The notes below the pieces were generated by a model. That model saw nothing but the letters and a program-made list of their open reading frames with translations, was not told the DNA's origin and did not search any database. From the NCBI GenBank assembly GCA_040904745.1, contig JBBDSW010000008.1, positions 1 through 63,840 of the forward strand: 63,840 nucleotides of DNA, written 5' to 3'. The position numbers were made by a program, and so were the translations under genes. This stretch comes from T1Sed10-7 sp040904745. GTDB taxonomy: Bacteria; Actinomycetota; Nitriliruptoria; Nitriliruptorales; Nitriliruptoraceae. How positions within the stretch are numbered: the stretch's first letter is position 1; every line of letters starts with the position of its first letter. Of the stretch, positions 8,161 to 16,889 are shown one piece after another.

Positions 8161-8170
8161 GGAGTGCACC

Positions 8171-9922
8171 GTGAAGATCGTGATCGTGGGCGGCGTCGCC
8201 GCCGGCATGTCCACGGCAGCCCGCGCCCGTCGGCTCGACGAGTCAGCCGAGATCGTCGTCTTCGAACGGACCAGGCACGTCTCCTTCGCCAACTGCGGCC
8301 TGCCCTATCACATCGGGGAGGTGATCGAGGATCGGGAGCGCCTGCTCCTGCAGACACCGCAGAGCCTGCATGACTCGCTCGCGCTGGATGTGCGTATCGG
8401 CGTCGAGGTGGTGGGGATCGACGCGCAAGCGCGTCGCGTCAGGGCCCGGGTCCTGGACACCGGCGAGGAGTACGAGGAGCCCTACGACCGGCTCGTGCTC
8501 ACACCCGGCGCCATCCCGATCGTCCCACCGTTGTCCGGGGTGGAGCTGCCCGGGGTGCACGTGCTGCGCGAGATCGACGACATGGACCGCATCAAGGCGG
8601 CGGTGGACGCAGTGGATGCGGCGGGAGACCCGCTCGTCGCGCACGCGGTGGTGATCGGTGGCGGCTACATCGGCCTCGAGATGGCGGAGAACCTGCGCCA
8701 TCGCGGCCGTGCGGTGGCCATCGTCGAACTGGCCGATCAGTTGATGCCGCCGCTGGACCGGGAGCTCACCTCGCCGATGGAGGCGCATCTGCGTGCCAAC
8801 GGGGTGGACCTCCACCTCGGCGTCGCAGCGACGGGGCTGACCTCCCGTCCGGATGGTCGGATCGAGGTAGCGCTGGTCGATGGGACGGTCCTCGTCACCG
8901 ATCTCGTGCTGCTGGCGGCCGGCGTCCGTCCGAACACCGCGCTGGCCGTCGAGGCTGGCGTGGCACTCGGCCCACGTGGCGGTATCGCCGTCGATGAGCA
9001 CCTGCGCACCAACCTCCCGGACGTCTACGCGGCGGGGGATGCCGTCGAGGTCCGTCACGCGGTGCTGCCAGGCACATGGTTGATCCCCCTCGCCGGACCC
9101 GCCAACCGTCAGGGGCGGGTCGTGGCCGACAACCTCTGTGGCCGTGACACGACCTTCCCGCCGGTGCTCGGCGCCGGCATCGTGCAGGTGTTCGACATGG
9201 TCGCCGGCGGGGTCGGTGCGAACACCCGGCAATTGGACGCCGCAGGGATCCCCTTCGAGCGGGTCCAACTCCACCCATCCGGGCATGCCGGGTACTACCC
9301 GGGTACGGCGGCGATGCACCTGAAGGTCCTGTTCGCGCCCGACACCGGTCGGCTGCTCGGCGCCGGCCTCGTGGGTTTCGACGGGGTCGACAAGCGGCTG
9401 GACGTGCTGGCGACCGCCATCAACGCGGGGCTCACCGTGTACGACCTGGAGGAGCTCGAACTGGCCTATGCCCCGCCGTTCGGCTCGGCCAAGGACCCGG
9501 TGAACATGGCTGGCTTCCTCGGCGCGAACCTGCTCCGCGGTGACGTGGCCTTCTGGTACGCCGACGACCTCCCGGACGTGCCAGCCGGCGCTCGGTTGCT
9601 CGACGTGCGGGGATCGGAGGAGTTCGCGGAGGCGCACCTGAACGGGGCGGAGAACGTGCCGCTGCAGCGCCTGCGCGCGGCACTCGGTGATTGGGACCGC
9701 TCCCAGCCGATCCGGCTCTACTGTGCGGTCGGGTTCCGCAGCTACCTCGCCTACCGGGTCCTCGTCCAGCACGGCTTCGTCGATGTCCGGACCTTGGCCG
9801 GCGGCATGCACAGCTTCCGTGCCGCCTACGAGCTCGCCGCCCGCGAGGAGTTCCTCCCCCGGGAGCCGATCATCAACTACGCCGAGGAGCGGACCGCACG
9901 GTCCGCCCAGGCACCTGGCTGA
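8171..9922 (+). CDS. CoA-disulfide reductase fused to rhodanese
   Basis: The first 450 residues are a pyridine-nucleotide-disulfide oxidoreductase: FAD-binding GGVAAGMSTAARAR at the start, the single redox Cys42 in FANCGLPYHIGE, a second Rossmann motif VVIGGGYIGLEMAE, and the C-terminal dimer domain with YPGTAAMHLK. The last 110 residues are a rhodanese domain with catalytic Cys518 in LYCAVGFRSY. CoADR-rhodanese fusions reduce CoA disulfide, persulfide or polysulfide with NAD(P)H and handle sulfane sulfur. GTG at 8171 follows AGGAG. It heads the sulfur-trafficking gene group, separated from the next gene by 166 bases. Confidence 0.9.
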   Translation: MKIVIVGGVAAGMSTAARARRLDESAEIVVFERTRHVSFANCGLPYHIGEVIEDRERLLLQTPQSLHDSLALDVRIGVEVVGIDAQARRVRARVLDTGEEYEEPYDRLVLTPGAIPIVPPLSGVELPGVHVLREIDDMDRIKAAVDAVDAAGDPLVAHAVVIGGGYIGLEMAENLRHRGRAVAIVELADQLMPPLDRELTSPMEAHLRANGVDLHLGVAATGLTSRPDGRIEVALVDGTVLVTDLVLLAAGVRPNTALAVEAGVALGPRGGIAVDEHLRTNLPDVYAAGDAVEVRHAVLPGTWLIPLAGPANRQGRVVADNLCGRDTTFPPVLGAGIVQVFDMVAGGVGANTRQLDAAGIPFERVQLHPSGHAGYYPGTAAMHLKVLFAPDTGRLLGAGLVGFDGVDKRLDVLATAINAGLTVYDLEELELAYAPPFGSAKDPVNMAGFLGANLLRGDVAFWYADDLPDVPAGARLLDVRGSEEFAEAHLNGAENVPLQRLRAALGDWDRSQPIRLYCAVGFRSYLAYRVLVQHGFVDVRTLAGGMHSFRAAYELAAREEFLPREPIINYAEERTARSAQAPG

Positions 9923-10022
9923 GCCAGGACGCGGTGGGGCCGTCCGGCGCTGACGGGGCCATGGTCGCTCGACGCGGCCAGGCCGAAGGTCCTTCGAGGT
10001 GCGGCTTGTCAGCCCTGATGCC

Positions 10023-10061
10023 GTTCCTGCAGCCACTCCATCCTGCACTCGTGGCAGGAAC
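10023..10061. promoter_or_regulatory. Inverted repeat upstream of the sulfur regulator
   Basis: GTTCCTG at 10023-10029 pairs with CAGGAAC at 10055-10061, and CCAC pairs with GTGG inside it, leaving a 3-base bulge. It sits 28 bases before the HTH-PocR gene and is a plausible operator or 5' leader hairpin. Confidence 0.4.
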
Positions 10062-10088
10062 AGGCACGACCTGCAGGAGCTGCATCCC

Positions 10089-10829
10089 ATGACCGCGACG
10101 CTGCTGACGGCCCAACAGGTCCAGGACCTGTTGGATGTCGACGCGTCGACGGTGTATCGGATGGCCAGCGACGGACGGCTGCCAGCCGTGCGCATCGGGC
10201 GACAGTGGCGGTTCCCAGCGGAGGAGATCAACGCGCTCCTGGTCCCGGGCAACGGCCAGCCCGCTCGGACGACCACGACGACACCGTTCCAACGCACGAC
10301 GCTCTCGGCCCTCCCCGATGCGATCCAGCTGGATGATCAGCCGGCAGACGACGGGCCCGTCCCGATCGACCTCGCCATCGCGGTGCTCGAGGCGATGGCG
10401 CCGACGCTCGGGGTCACGATGGTGGTCACCGCCCTGGACGGCCGGCCGCTGACGCCGCTGGTGAACCCGGCGCCGCTGATCGCGGAGAAGAGCCAGGATC
10501 CGGGTTTCACCGCCTCGTGCTCCGAGGAGTGGCGGGGCTTCGCGGACGAGCCGCAGCTCGACGTACGGCTGCGTCCGAGCTGGTTCGGCTTCCTCTGTGC
10601 CCACAGCCTCGTGCGCCATGGCCCCTCGCTGATCGCGATGGTGCTCGCCGGCGGGATCGCCCCCGACGGCACCGACGACCCCGATCTGTTCCACCTCGAC
10701 GCGGACGAGCGCCGACGGGTCATCGAGGCATTGCCGCGCACCGCGGCCCTGCTCTCCCGGCTCGCCAGAACGCCCCAGCTGTCCGCCGCCCCCGCCGAAC
10801 CGCTCACCCCGACCGCAGGAGGGTCCTGA
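10089..10829 (+). CDS. HTH regulator with PocR-like sensor domain
   Basis: Residues 1-55 form an excisionase/MerR-type helix-turn-helix (LLTAQQVQDLLDVDASTVYR, then GRLPAVRIGRQWRFPAEEI). A Thr/Pro linker leads to a PocR-type ligand-binding domain (about 85-230) with FTASCSEEW and LCAHSLVRHGPSLIAMVLAGG. PocR domains bind small hydrocarbon-like or redox ligands; the conserved Cys residues (ASC, FLC) could also respond to sulfane sulfur. ATG at 10089 is preferred to the upstream in-frame GTG because the HTH starts right after it. Its stop overlaps the next start by one base, so it is encoded in the operon it probably controls. Confidence 0.83.
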   Translation: MTATLLTAQQVQDLLDVDASTVYRMASDGRLPAVRIGRQWRFPAEEINALLVPGNGQPARTTTTTPFQRTTLSALPDAIQLDDQPADDGPVPIDLAIAVLEAMAPTLGVTMVVTALDGRPLTPLVNPAPLIAEKSQDPGFTASCSEEWRGFADEPQLDVRLRPSWFGFLCAHSLVRHGPSLIAMVLAGGIAPDGTDDPDLFHLDADERRRVIEALPRTAALLSRLARTPQLSAAPAEPLTPTAGGS

Positions 10830-12130
10830 TGCGACGTCTGCTCGTGCTCGGTGCCGGAACCGCCGGCACGATGGTGGTCAACAAGCTCCGCCCGCTGCTC
10901 CCGATCGACGAGTGGGAGATCACCGTCGTCGACCAGAGCGAGGAGCACCATTACCAGCCCGGCTACCTGTTCATCCCCTTCGGGTGGTACCGGCCGGACG
11001 AGATCGTCAAGCCGCGTAGACGGCTGATCAACCGCGGTGTCCGACAGCTCACCGCGGAGGTCGACCACGTCGACACCGACGCCCACACGGTCCACCTTGC
11101 GGACGGCGACGTCCTGGCCTACGACCAGTTGATCATCGCGACCGGCACCCATCCGAACCCCGCCGAGACGCCGGGCCTCGCCGAGCCGGAGGCCAAGCAG
11201 CGTGGCGTCCACAGCTTCTACACGCTCGAGGACGCCATCGCGCTCCGCGACGCGATGGCCCGGTTCGACGGCGGCCGGCTGGTGGTCAACCTCATCGACC
11301 TGCCGATCAAGTGTCCCGTGGCTCCGCTCGAGTTCGCGTTCCTGGTCGAGGCCTGGTTGCACGAACGCGGCCTGCGCGACGGCACCGAGATCGCCTACGT
11401 CACGCCCCTGGACGGCGCCTTCACGAAACCGCTCGCCGCCCGCGAACTCGGGGGCATGTTCGAGGACCGGGGGATCGCGCTCGAGCCGGACTTCATGCTC
11501 GAACGGGTCGACCTCGAACGCAAGATGCTCGTCAGCTACGACGAGCGGGAGGTTCCCTTCGACCTGCTGGTCACCGTGCCCATCAACACCGGCGCGGCGT
11601 TCGTCGGCCGCTCCGGCCTCGGCGATGAGCTGAACCACGTCAAGGTCGACAAGCACACCTTCCTCGCCGACGGGCTCGACGACGTCTTCGCGCTCGGGGA
11701 CGCGGCCAACCTCCCGACCTCCAAGGCCGGCTCCGTCGCTCACTTCGCGATCGACGTCTTCATCGAGAACTTCCTGCGGCACATCGACGGGCTCCCGATG
11801 CACGGCCGTTTCGATGGGCACGCCAACTGCTTCATCGAGTCGGGGTACGGCAAGGCCATGCTCCTCGACTTCAACTACGACACCGAGCCCCTGACCGGCA
11901 CCTTCCCCCTCCCCGAGGTCGGTCCGCTCAAGCTGCTCGGCGAGAACGAAGCCAACCACTGGGGGAAGCTGGCCTTCCGCTGGGTCTATTGGCACCTCCT
12001 GCTGCCAGGTCGCCCGCTGCCACTGCACGCCGACATGTCGATGGTCGGCAAGCACCGGGCACCGGTCCCGGACGCTGCGCCCGAGGACGAGCCCGTCCGT
12101 CCGAGCAACCTGATGGAGGTATCGCTGTGA
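10829..12130 (+). CDS. Sulfide:quinone oxidoreductase-like flavoprotein
   Basis: The 433-residue protein has an FAD Rossmann motif (LVLGAGTAGTMVVNKL), the H-H-Y-Q-P-G-Y loop typical of SQR, the IIATGTHPNP strand, and the second FAD motif DVFALGDAANLPTSKAGSVA. Two cysteines sit where SQR enzymes have the catalytic pair: C162 in PIKCPVAPLEF and C334 in HANCFIESGYG; a third SQR cysteine is absent. This suggests oxidation of sulfide or a protein-bound persulfide with electrons passed to quinone at the membrane. ATG 10829 overlaps the regulator stop by one base, and its own stop overlaps the DUF1641 start by four. Confidence 0.87.
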   Translation: MRRLLVLGAGTAGTMVVNKLRPLLPIDEWEITVVDQSEEHHYQPGYLFIPFGWYRPDEIVKPRRRLINRGVRQLTAEVDHVDTDAHTVHLADGDVLAYDQLIIATGTHPNPAETPGLAEPEAKQRGVHSFYTLEDAIALRDAMARFDGGRLVVNLIDLPIKCPVAPLEFAFLVEAWLHERGLRDGTEIAYVTPLDGAFTKPLAARELGGMFEDRGIALEPDFMLERVDLERKMLVSYDEREVPFDLLVTVPINTGAAFVGRSGLGDELNHVKVDKHTFLADGLDDVFALGDAANLPTSKAGSVAHFAIDVFIENFLRHIDGLPMHGRFDGHANCFIESGYGKAMLLDFNYDTEPLTGTFPLPEVGPLKLLGENEANHWGKLAFRWVYWHLLLPGRPLPLHADMSMVGKHRAPVPDAAPEDEPVRPSNLMEVSL

Positions 12131-12663
12131 GCGCGCTGGACACCCATCGCAACACGGAGCTCGCGGCCTCGGCGGCACCGACGGCCGAGCGGCTGGAGCG
12201 GATCGAGGCCCGCCTCGACACCCTGCTCGAGCATGCCGAGCGTCGGGATGCGGAGCTCGAGCCGCTGCGTGACCTCGCCGCGGAGGTCGGCATGCTCTCC
12301 GGCCCGGCCATGGACGCCGTCACCACGCACGTCGCCGACTGGCAGGCCCGCGGCTACCTCGGCTTCGCCCGCAGCGGGGGCCGCGTCATGGAGCGCATCG
12401 TCGCGTCGTTCGACGAGGAGGACGTCGAGGCTCTCGGCGACAACGTTGTGCTGATGTTGGAGACGCTGCGCGACCTGACCCAGCCGGAGATCCTCCAGCT
12501 GCTGCGTCAGACCGCGGGTTCGGTCAGCCACCTCGAGGCACCGGCCGACGGTCCGCCGCCCTCCACCTTCGCGCTGCTCAGGGAGCTGCGGGACCCCGAG
12601 GTCCGGCGCGGCCTCGCACGGATGCTCGAGCTCCTGCGCGGCATCGGCGCCGACGACACCTGA
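12127..12663 (+). CDS. DUF1641 family protein
   Basis: The 178-residue protein starts with a charged helix (AERLERIEARLDTLLEHAERR) and contains the DUF1641 block (VMERIVASFDEEDVEALGDN, then VLMLETLRDLTQPEILQLL). It is soluble and helix-rich. GTG at 12127 overlaps the SQR-like stop by four bases. DUF1641 genes are very often next to SQR-like flavoproteins or formate dehydrogenase accessory genes, so it is probably a partner of the flavoprotein; the activity is unknown. Confidence 0.85.
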   Translation: MSALDTHRNTELAASAAPTAERLERIEARLDTLLEHAERRDAELEPLRDLAAEVGMLSGPAMDAVTTHVADWQARGYLGFARSGGRVMERIVASFDEEDVEALGDNVVLMLETLRDLTQPEILQLLRQTAGSVSHLEAPADGPPPSTFALLRELRDPEVRRGLARMLELLRGIGADDT

Positions 12664-12715
12664 GACCTCGACCCCCGACCATCCCACAGTCATCACAGAG
12701 CACAGGAGTACCACC

Positions 12716-13030
12716 ATGCCCGTCGTGACCATCCACGAACGTGAGGTCCACCTCGACGAGGAAGGCTTCCTCACCGACCCGTCCGAGTGGGACGAACAGC
12801 TCGCCCACGAGCTCGCCGCGAACATCGGCCTCGAGCTCACGCCCCGCCACCTCGAGGTGATCGCCTTCGCACGCGCCGACGCGGCCGAGAACGGAGAGAC
12901 CCCGACGCTCAGGCGTATGACCGCCGTCGGCGAGTTCCCCACCAAGGAACTGTTCCAGCTGTTCCCGAAGAAGCCGGCCAAGAAGCTCTCGTACGTCGCC
13001 GGGCTGCAGAAGCCCGTCGGCTGCGTGTGA
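12716..13030 (+). CDS. DsrC/TusE family sulfur carrier, single cysteine
   Basis: The 104-residue protein has the DsrC/TusE fold signature: DEEGFLTDPSEWDEQLA, TPRHLEVIAFAR and the flexible C-terminal arm ending GLQKPVGCV. The penultimate Cys103 is the sulfur-carrying residue of the family. The second arm cysteine of true DsrC is missing (lysines occupy the region before LSYVAG), so the trisulfide chemistry of dissimilatory sulfite reductase is unlikely. It most likely relays persulfide between the SQR-like, DsrE2 and rhodanese proteins of the same operon. AGGAG lies 10 bases before the ATG. Confidence 0.9.
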   Translation: MPVVTIHEREVHLDEEGFLTDPSEWDEQLAHELAANIGLELTPRHLEVIAFARADAAENGETPTLRRMTAVGEFPTKELFQLFPKKPAKKLSYVAGLQKPVGCV

Positions 13031-13047
13031 CCCCGAGGAGACCCGAG

Positions 13048-13569
13048 ATGACCGCCGCTGATGCCATGACCGCCCCGATCCCCTCCTTCGACGACGACGA
13101 CGAGGAGGACGGGGGCCGCAAGCTCGTCATGATCTGCTCGAAGGGATCGCTCGACATGGCCTACCCGGGCCTGGTGCTCGCCAACGCGGCACTGGGGGAG
13201 GGGATCGAGACGCACCTGTTCTTCACCTTCTGGGGTTTCGACATCATCAACAAGAAGACGATGTCGGCGCTCAAGTTCACCCCCGTCGGCAACCCCGCGA
13301 CCCACATGCCGCAGATGCTCATGGGTCTGCCGGGCATGACCTCCTTCGCGACCCACATGATGAAGAAGCAGATGGACGGGCTCGACATCCCGGAGGTGCC
13401 CGAGTTCCTCGATCTCATCCACGGCGCCGGTGGCCACCTGTGGGCCTGCCGGATGAGTGCCGACATGATGCATCTGTCCGAGGACGACCTCTACGACGGG
13501 GTCGAGGGCATCATCAGCGCGACCGACTTCATGGAGATCTCCGCCGGCGCGCAGACGATCTTCATCTGA
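13048..13569 (+). CDS. DsrE2-type sulfur transferase
   Basis: The 173-residue protein begins with a short acidic tail and then the DsrE/DsrF-like fold of the DsrE2 group: KLVMICSKGSLDMAYPGLVL, FFTFWGFDIINKK, and GGHLWACRMSADMM. Two cysteines are conserved positions: C30 and C134, the latter being the likely persulfide carrier. DsrE2 proteins mobilise sulfane sulfur and work with TusA, DsrC and rhodaneses. It is the last gene of the operon, 17 bases after the DsrC/TusE gene and just before a hairpin terminator. Confidence 0.9.
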   Translation: MTAADAMTAPIPSFDDDDEEDGGRKLVMICSKGSLDMAYPGLVLANAALGEGIETHLFFTFWGFDIINKKTMSALKFTPVGNPATHMPQMLMGLPGMTSFATHMMKKQMDGLDIPEVPEFLDLIHGAGGHLWACRMSADMMHLSEDDLYDGVEGIISATDFMEISAGAQTIFI

Positions 13570-13572
13570 GCC

Positions 13573-13594
13573 GACCGACGGTTCCTCGTCGGTC
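13573..13594. terminator. Hairpin between convergent genes
   Basis: GACCGACG and CGTCGGTC form a perfect 8-bp stem with a 6-base loop in the short gap between the DsrE2 and DUF983 stops, fit to end transcription from both sides. Confidence 0.6.
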
Positions 13595-14016
13595 TATGCC
13601 TCATCACCCTCCCCGACCGTCGGGTCGATGACGAACTCATCGACCCGCGCGGGGTTGAACGTGAAGTCGAGGCCGATCCAGATCGTCTTGGACCAGGCGT
13701 AGAAGGTGAACGGGACGACGGCGTTGAGGACCACCCCGCCGATCACCAGTCCGGTCCAGGGAACGTCCGGCCACAACAGCAGCATGCCGCCGACCGACCA
13801 GACCCCGAAGATGATGAGCACCCAGGCCATCAGCACGATCATCGCTCCGACCCAGTAGCCCTCCTCACGGACGAAGGAGAGCCCACAGGTCGGGCAGACG
13901 TCCTTGATGTCGGTGACGCCATGGAAGAGCTTCCCGCCGCCGCAGTTCGGGCAGCGGCCCCGTAGTCCCCGCCTCAGCGGCAGGGAACGCGACTCCCGGC
14001 GTGGGGGAGGGGGCAT
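13594..14016 (-). CDS. DUF983 zinc-ribbon membrane protein
   Basis: The 140-residue protein has an N-terminal zinc ribbon (C22-P-N-C25 and C41-P-T-C44) followed by two transmembrane helices (about 52-78 and 85-108), the standard DUF983 layout. The function of the family is not established; in other bacteria it is often found near heme-copper oxidase genes, but here it is single and convergent with the sulfur operon. Confidence 0.85.
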   Translation of the reverse strand: MPPPPRRESRSLPLRRGLRGRCPNCGGGKLFHGVTDIKDVCPTCGLSFVREEGYWVGAMIVLMAWVLIIFGVWSVGGMLLLWPDVPWTGLVIGGVVLNAVVPFTFYAWSKTIWIGLDFTFNPARVDEFVIDPTVGEGDEA

Positions 14017-14100
14017 CGGTACTCCACGGTCGGGCGGTCGCTGCTGGGCAAACTACCGGCTAGAGGCCTCGCGAGCGCTGGTCCGAGGGGCGCCCGGGCA

Positions 14101-14114
14101 TGACAACGTTGACA
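14101..14114 (+). promoter_or_regulatory. LacI-type operator overlapping a -35 box
   Basis: TGACAACGTTGACA is a near-perfect palindrome of the LacI-family kind with a central CG, and its last six bases are a consensus -35 (TTGACA). A weak -10 candidate lies 17 bases on. It is 47 bases before the mutarotase-like gene and shares its core with the site at 16899-16914, so one regulator, probably the LacI protein at 22059, may bind both. Confidence 0.65.
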
Positions 14115-14160
14115 CCCGTCGGCCGGGCTGCTTCGGTAGGTGTGAGCGAGGGAGTCGACC

Positions 14161-15144
14161 ATGACCAGCGTCCGTACCGGAGAGCACCGAGGGTGGGACC
14201 TGGTCGTCCTCGAGAGCGACGTCGCGGCCGTCGAGATCGTTCCGGGCAAGGGCGGTGACGTCCTCCGGTTCCGCTGGCTCGATCCGGACGTGGAGGTCCT
14301 GTGGTCCAGCCCCTGGGGGTTGCGCCACCGGGGGGCTGCCGCGACGCCCGGCGCCAGCGCCGACACGCTGATGGACTGGTACCCGGGTGGCTGGCAGGTC
14401 ATGCTGCCCAACGGCGGCGACGAGGTGGCGGCCTACGGCACGACCTGGGGCATGCACGGCGAGGTGTGGACGACCCCCTTCGACGTGACCCTGCTCGATG
14501 ACGGGGCCGAGCTCGCCGCCCGCTTGAAGCGTGCCCCGATCGAGATGACCCGTCGGTTCCAGCTCCGGGGTGGTCGGCTCGACATCACCGAGCACCTCGT
14601 CAACCGCGGGCGGTGGCCGATCGACGGCGTCTACGGCCACCACCCAGCGTTCGCCCCCGGCTTCGCGGCCGGTGGTCGCCTGACCTGCGGCGCCACCGAG
14701 GTCGTCGTCGATGACCGGCGCGTGACCGATGCGGGTGACCTCGAGGTCGGTGGCCAGGGGCGGTGGCCGCACGTTCCCGGTCGACACGGTGACACCCGCG
14801 ATCTGCGGGAGATCCCGACGGTCGAAGGTCCGCCGAGCGAGCGGATGGCCTACCTCACCGGCTTCACCGACGGGTGGGCCGACATCCAGAGCGCCGAGCA
14901 TCCCCTGACGGCGCAGCTCCGGTGGGACGCGGAGATCTTCCCGCACGCCTGGCTCTGGACCGAGTACCACGCCTCACCCGGCTTCCCCTGGTTCGGCGCT
15001 GTCGATGCCATCGCCGTCGAGCCATGCACCGGCTTCCCCGCCCAGGGACGCGACGTGATCGCCGAGCGCACCGGGCTGTGGCGGCTCGATGCCGGCGAGG
15101 AACAGACCACCACGATCAGCCTCGAGGTCCAGGAGCAGCACTGA
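14161..15144 (+). CDS. Aldose 1-epimerase-like (galactose-mutarotase fold) protein
   Basis: The 327-residue protein shows features of the galactose mutarotase superfamily (aldose epimerase/DUF4432 group): an N-terminal IVPGKGGDVLRFRW strand pair, GWQVMLPNGGDEV, the catalytic-type histidine in GVYGHHPAF, and a late WTEYHASPGFPWFG segment. Such enzymes interconvert anomers of sugars or sugar phosphates before catabolism. It opens the sugar operon behind the LacI-type operator and its stop overlaps the aldolase start by one base. The sugar is not evident. Confidence 0.8.
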   Translation: MTSVRTGEHRGWDLVVLESDVAAVEIVPGKGGDVLRFRWLDPDVEVLWSSPWGLRHRGAAATPGASADTLMDWYPGGWQVMLPNGGDEVAAYGTTWGMHGEVWTTPFDVTLLDDGAELAARLKRAPIEMTRRFQLRGGRLDITEHLVNRGRWPIDGVYGHHPAFAPGFAAGGRLTCGATEVVVDDRRVTDAGDLEVGGQGRWPHVPGRHGDTRDLREIPTVEGPPSERMAYLTGFTDGWADIQSAEHPLTAQLRWDAEIFPHAWLWTEYHASPGFPWFGAVDAIAVEPCTGFPAQGRDVIAERTGLWRLDAGEEQTTTISLEVQEQH

Positions 15145-16166
15145 TGGAGACCAACGCACCTTCCCCAGCCGCCGCGATCGTCGCCGGCCGCATCGACCGT
15201 CCCGGTGACCTCGGTCGCCTGCGCAGGCTCGACCGGTGTGCGACCGAGGACGGGTTCCTAGCGGTGGCCGCCATCGACCACCCCACCGTGCTGCTCCGCT
15301 CCACCGACGGCGTTCGCCCCGACGCCCACGAGGCGGCACAGCTGAAGCTGAAGGTGATCCGCGCGCTCGCGCCGCACGCCAGCGGGTTCCTCCTCGATCC
15401 TGAGTTCAGCATCGCACAGTCGACCGTCTCCGGGGCGCTACCGGGGTCTGTCGGCATGATCGCGAACATCGAGCGCATGCGTGAGACCGAGGACGGCTTC
15501 GAGCGCACCGTCGACCTACGGCCGGGCTGGACCCCGGATCGGATCGCCGCCGCTGGTGCTGATGGCGCGAAGTTCGTGTTCTTCCACCGCTCCGAGCTGC
15601 CCGAGGCCGCCGACGACGTCGCACGTGTGCGCGAGCTCGCGACCGCCTGTCACGCCGTGGGATTGCCCTGCATCATCGAACCGTTGTGGTATCCGCTCGA
15701 CGGTGAGGACGTTGCCGATCCAGCGGTCCAACGAGCGCGAGCCGAGGCGATCGTCGCGTCGGCGGCACGGTTCGCGGCCTGCGGGGCCGATGTGATGAAG
15801 ATGCAGTTCCCAGGTGCGGTCGGGGATGCAACCGGCCGCGCGGACGCCGCATCGGCAGCCGAAGACCTCGACGCCGCCCTGGACGTCCCGTGGGTGCTGC
15901 TCAGCGAAGGCGTCGGCTACGAGGAATTCGCGGTCCAGTTGGAGCTGGCAGCGGCCGCCGGTGCGAGCGGGTTCATGGCCGGCCGCGCGGTGTGGAAGGA
16001 GGCCGTCGCCAGCGGCGGCGCGGACGAGGCGGTCGCCTTGGCAGTGGATCGCCTCGCGCGCCTGACGGCGATCATCCGCGCGCAGGGACGGCCTTGGCGT
16101 GAGCCGGTCGCCAGCGGGCAGGTCGATGCGAGCCTCGCAGGGTCGTGGTGGACGGCCGCGGGGTGA
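15144..16166 (+). CDS. LacD-type class I aldolase (first copy)
   Basis: The 340-residue protein belongs to the DeoC/LacD aldolase family, which includes tagatose-1,6-bisphosphate aldolase and sulfofructose-phosphate aldolase. Seen are the N-terminal LAVAAIDHPTVLLR, the Schiff-base lysine strand GADVMKMQFPG, WVLLSEGVGYEEF and the phosphate-binding GASGFMAGRAVWKEAV. It should split a ketose (bis)phosphate into two trioses. A paralogue at 20086 shares the last motif almost exactly (GASGFIAGRAIWKDAV), so the locus makes two related aldolases. Its stop overlaps the kinase GTG by four bases. Confidence 0.8.
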   Translation: METNAPSPAAAIVAGRIDRPGDLGRLRRLDRCATEDGFLAVAAIDHPTVLLRSTDGVRPDAHEAAQLKLKVIRALAPHASGFLLDPEFSIAQSTVSGALPGSVGMIANIERMRETEDGFERTVDLRPGWTPDRIAAAGADGAKFVFFHRSELPEAADDVARVRELATACHAVGLPCIIEPLWYPLDGEDVADPAVQRARAEAIVASAARFAACGADVMKMQFPGAVGDATGRADAASAAEDLDAALDVPWVLLSEGVGYEEFAVQLELAAAAGASGFMAGRAVWKEAVASGGADEAVALAVDRLARLTAIIRAQGRPWREPVASGQVDASLAGSWWTAAG

Positions 16167-16738
16167 GCGAGGGGGAGGCCGGGACCGCCTGGATCGTGGC
16201 GGGGGCGCCGGGTTCCGGCAAGTCGACGCTGGCCGCCCGCCTCGCTGCGCAGCAACGGGCGTTCCTCCTGGATCGCGACGTCGTGATCGCGCCACTGATC
16301 CGGGTGATCGCGGAGCTGGTCGGAGCCGCACGTGACGATCTCGATGACCCGCGGGTACGTGACGCCCTGGGGGACCAGGGCTACGAGGCGGTGCTCGTCA
16401 CGGCGAGGCAGAACCTCCTGCTCGGCCGCGACGTCGTCATCGTTGCCCCCTTCACACGCGCCCTCGCTGAACCTCGCCAGGCCAGGGAACTTCGTAAGCG
16501 TCTGGGTTCCGCGCCGTTGCGGGTGGCCTGGCTGAGCTGTCCGGAGGAGGAGCGGCGGCGCCGACTGGAACGGCGCGGGGCGACCCGGGACGCCGGCAAG
16601 CTCGAAGCCGCGGCGCTTGCCGCCGAGGTGGAGCCGGTCGTCCGGCACGCCGTCATCGACTGCCGGTGGCCGATCGACGAGCAACTGTCGGCCGCTCGTC
16701 GGGCTCCGGTCATCGCGGGAGAGGAGGCGTCGCCGTGA
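16163..16738 (+). CDS. P-loop kinase of unknown substrate
   Basis: The 191-residue protein starts at GTG 16163, overlapping the aldolase stop. Walker A is GAPGSGKST near residue 16; a LLLGRDVVIVAPF strand and an SCPEEERRRRLERRG lid region follow, as in gluconate-kinase/adenylate-kinase-like small-molecule kinases. Its place after a mutarotase and an aldolase suggests it phosphorylates a sugar or sugar alcohol. It is the last gene of the first transcription unit. Confidence 0.7.
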   Translation: MSEGEAGTAWIVAGAPGSGKSTLAARLAAQQRAFLLDRDVVIAPLIRVIAELVGAARDDLDDPRVRDALGDQGYEAVLVTARQNLLLGRDVVIVAPFTRALAEPRQARELRKRLGSAPLRVAWLSCPEEERRRRLERRGATRDAGKLEAAALAAEVEPVVRHAVIDCRWPIDEQLSAARRAPVIAGEEASP

Positions 16739-16889
16739 GCGCTACGTGCGCCCCCATCGGGTCGATGCGCGCGGGCCTGAGCGGTCCTGACAACGACGGA
16801 CAACCTACGATTGCCGCCGTAGGGCCTGCTGCGAGCATGTTTCCGGCGTCAAGGCCCGATCTGAGGACTGTTGGCTACGTACGACGATA

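Noticed and set aside
8243..10297. 684-residue open frame on the minus strand opposite the CoA-disulfide reductase gene
   Set aside because: No recognisable motif; the plus strand encodes an unmistakable flavoprotein-rhodanese fusion.
12716..13569. Dissimilatory sulfite reductase (Dsr) locus
   Set aside because: No dsrAB or dsrMKJOP genes are seen, and the DsrC homologue lacks the second arm cysteine.
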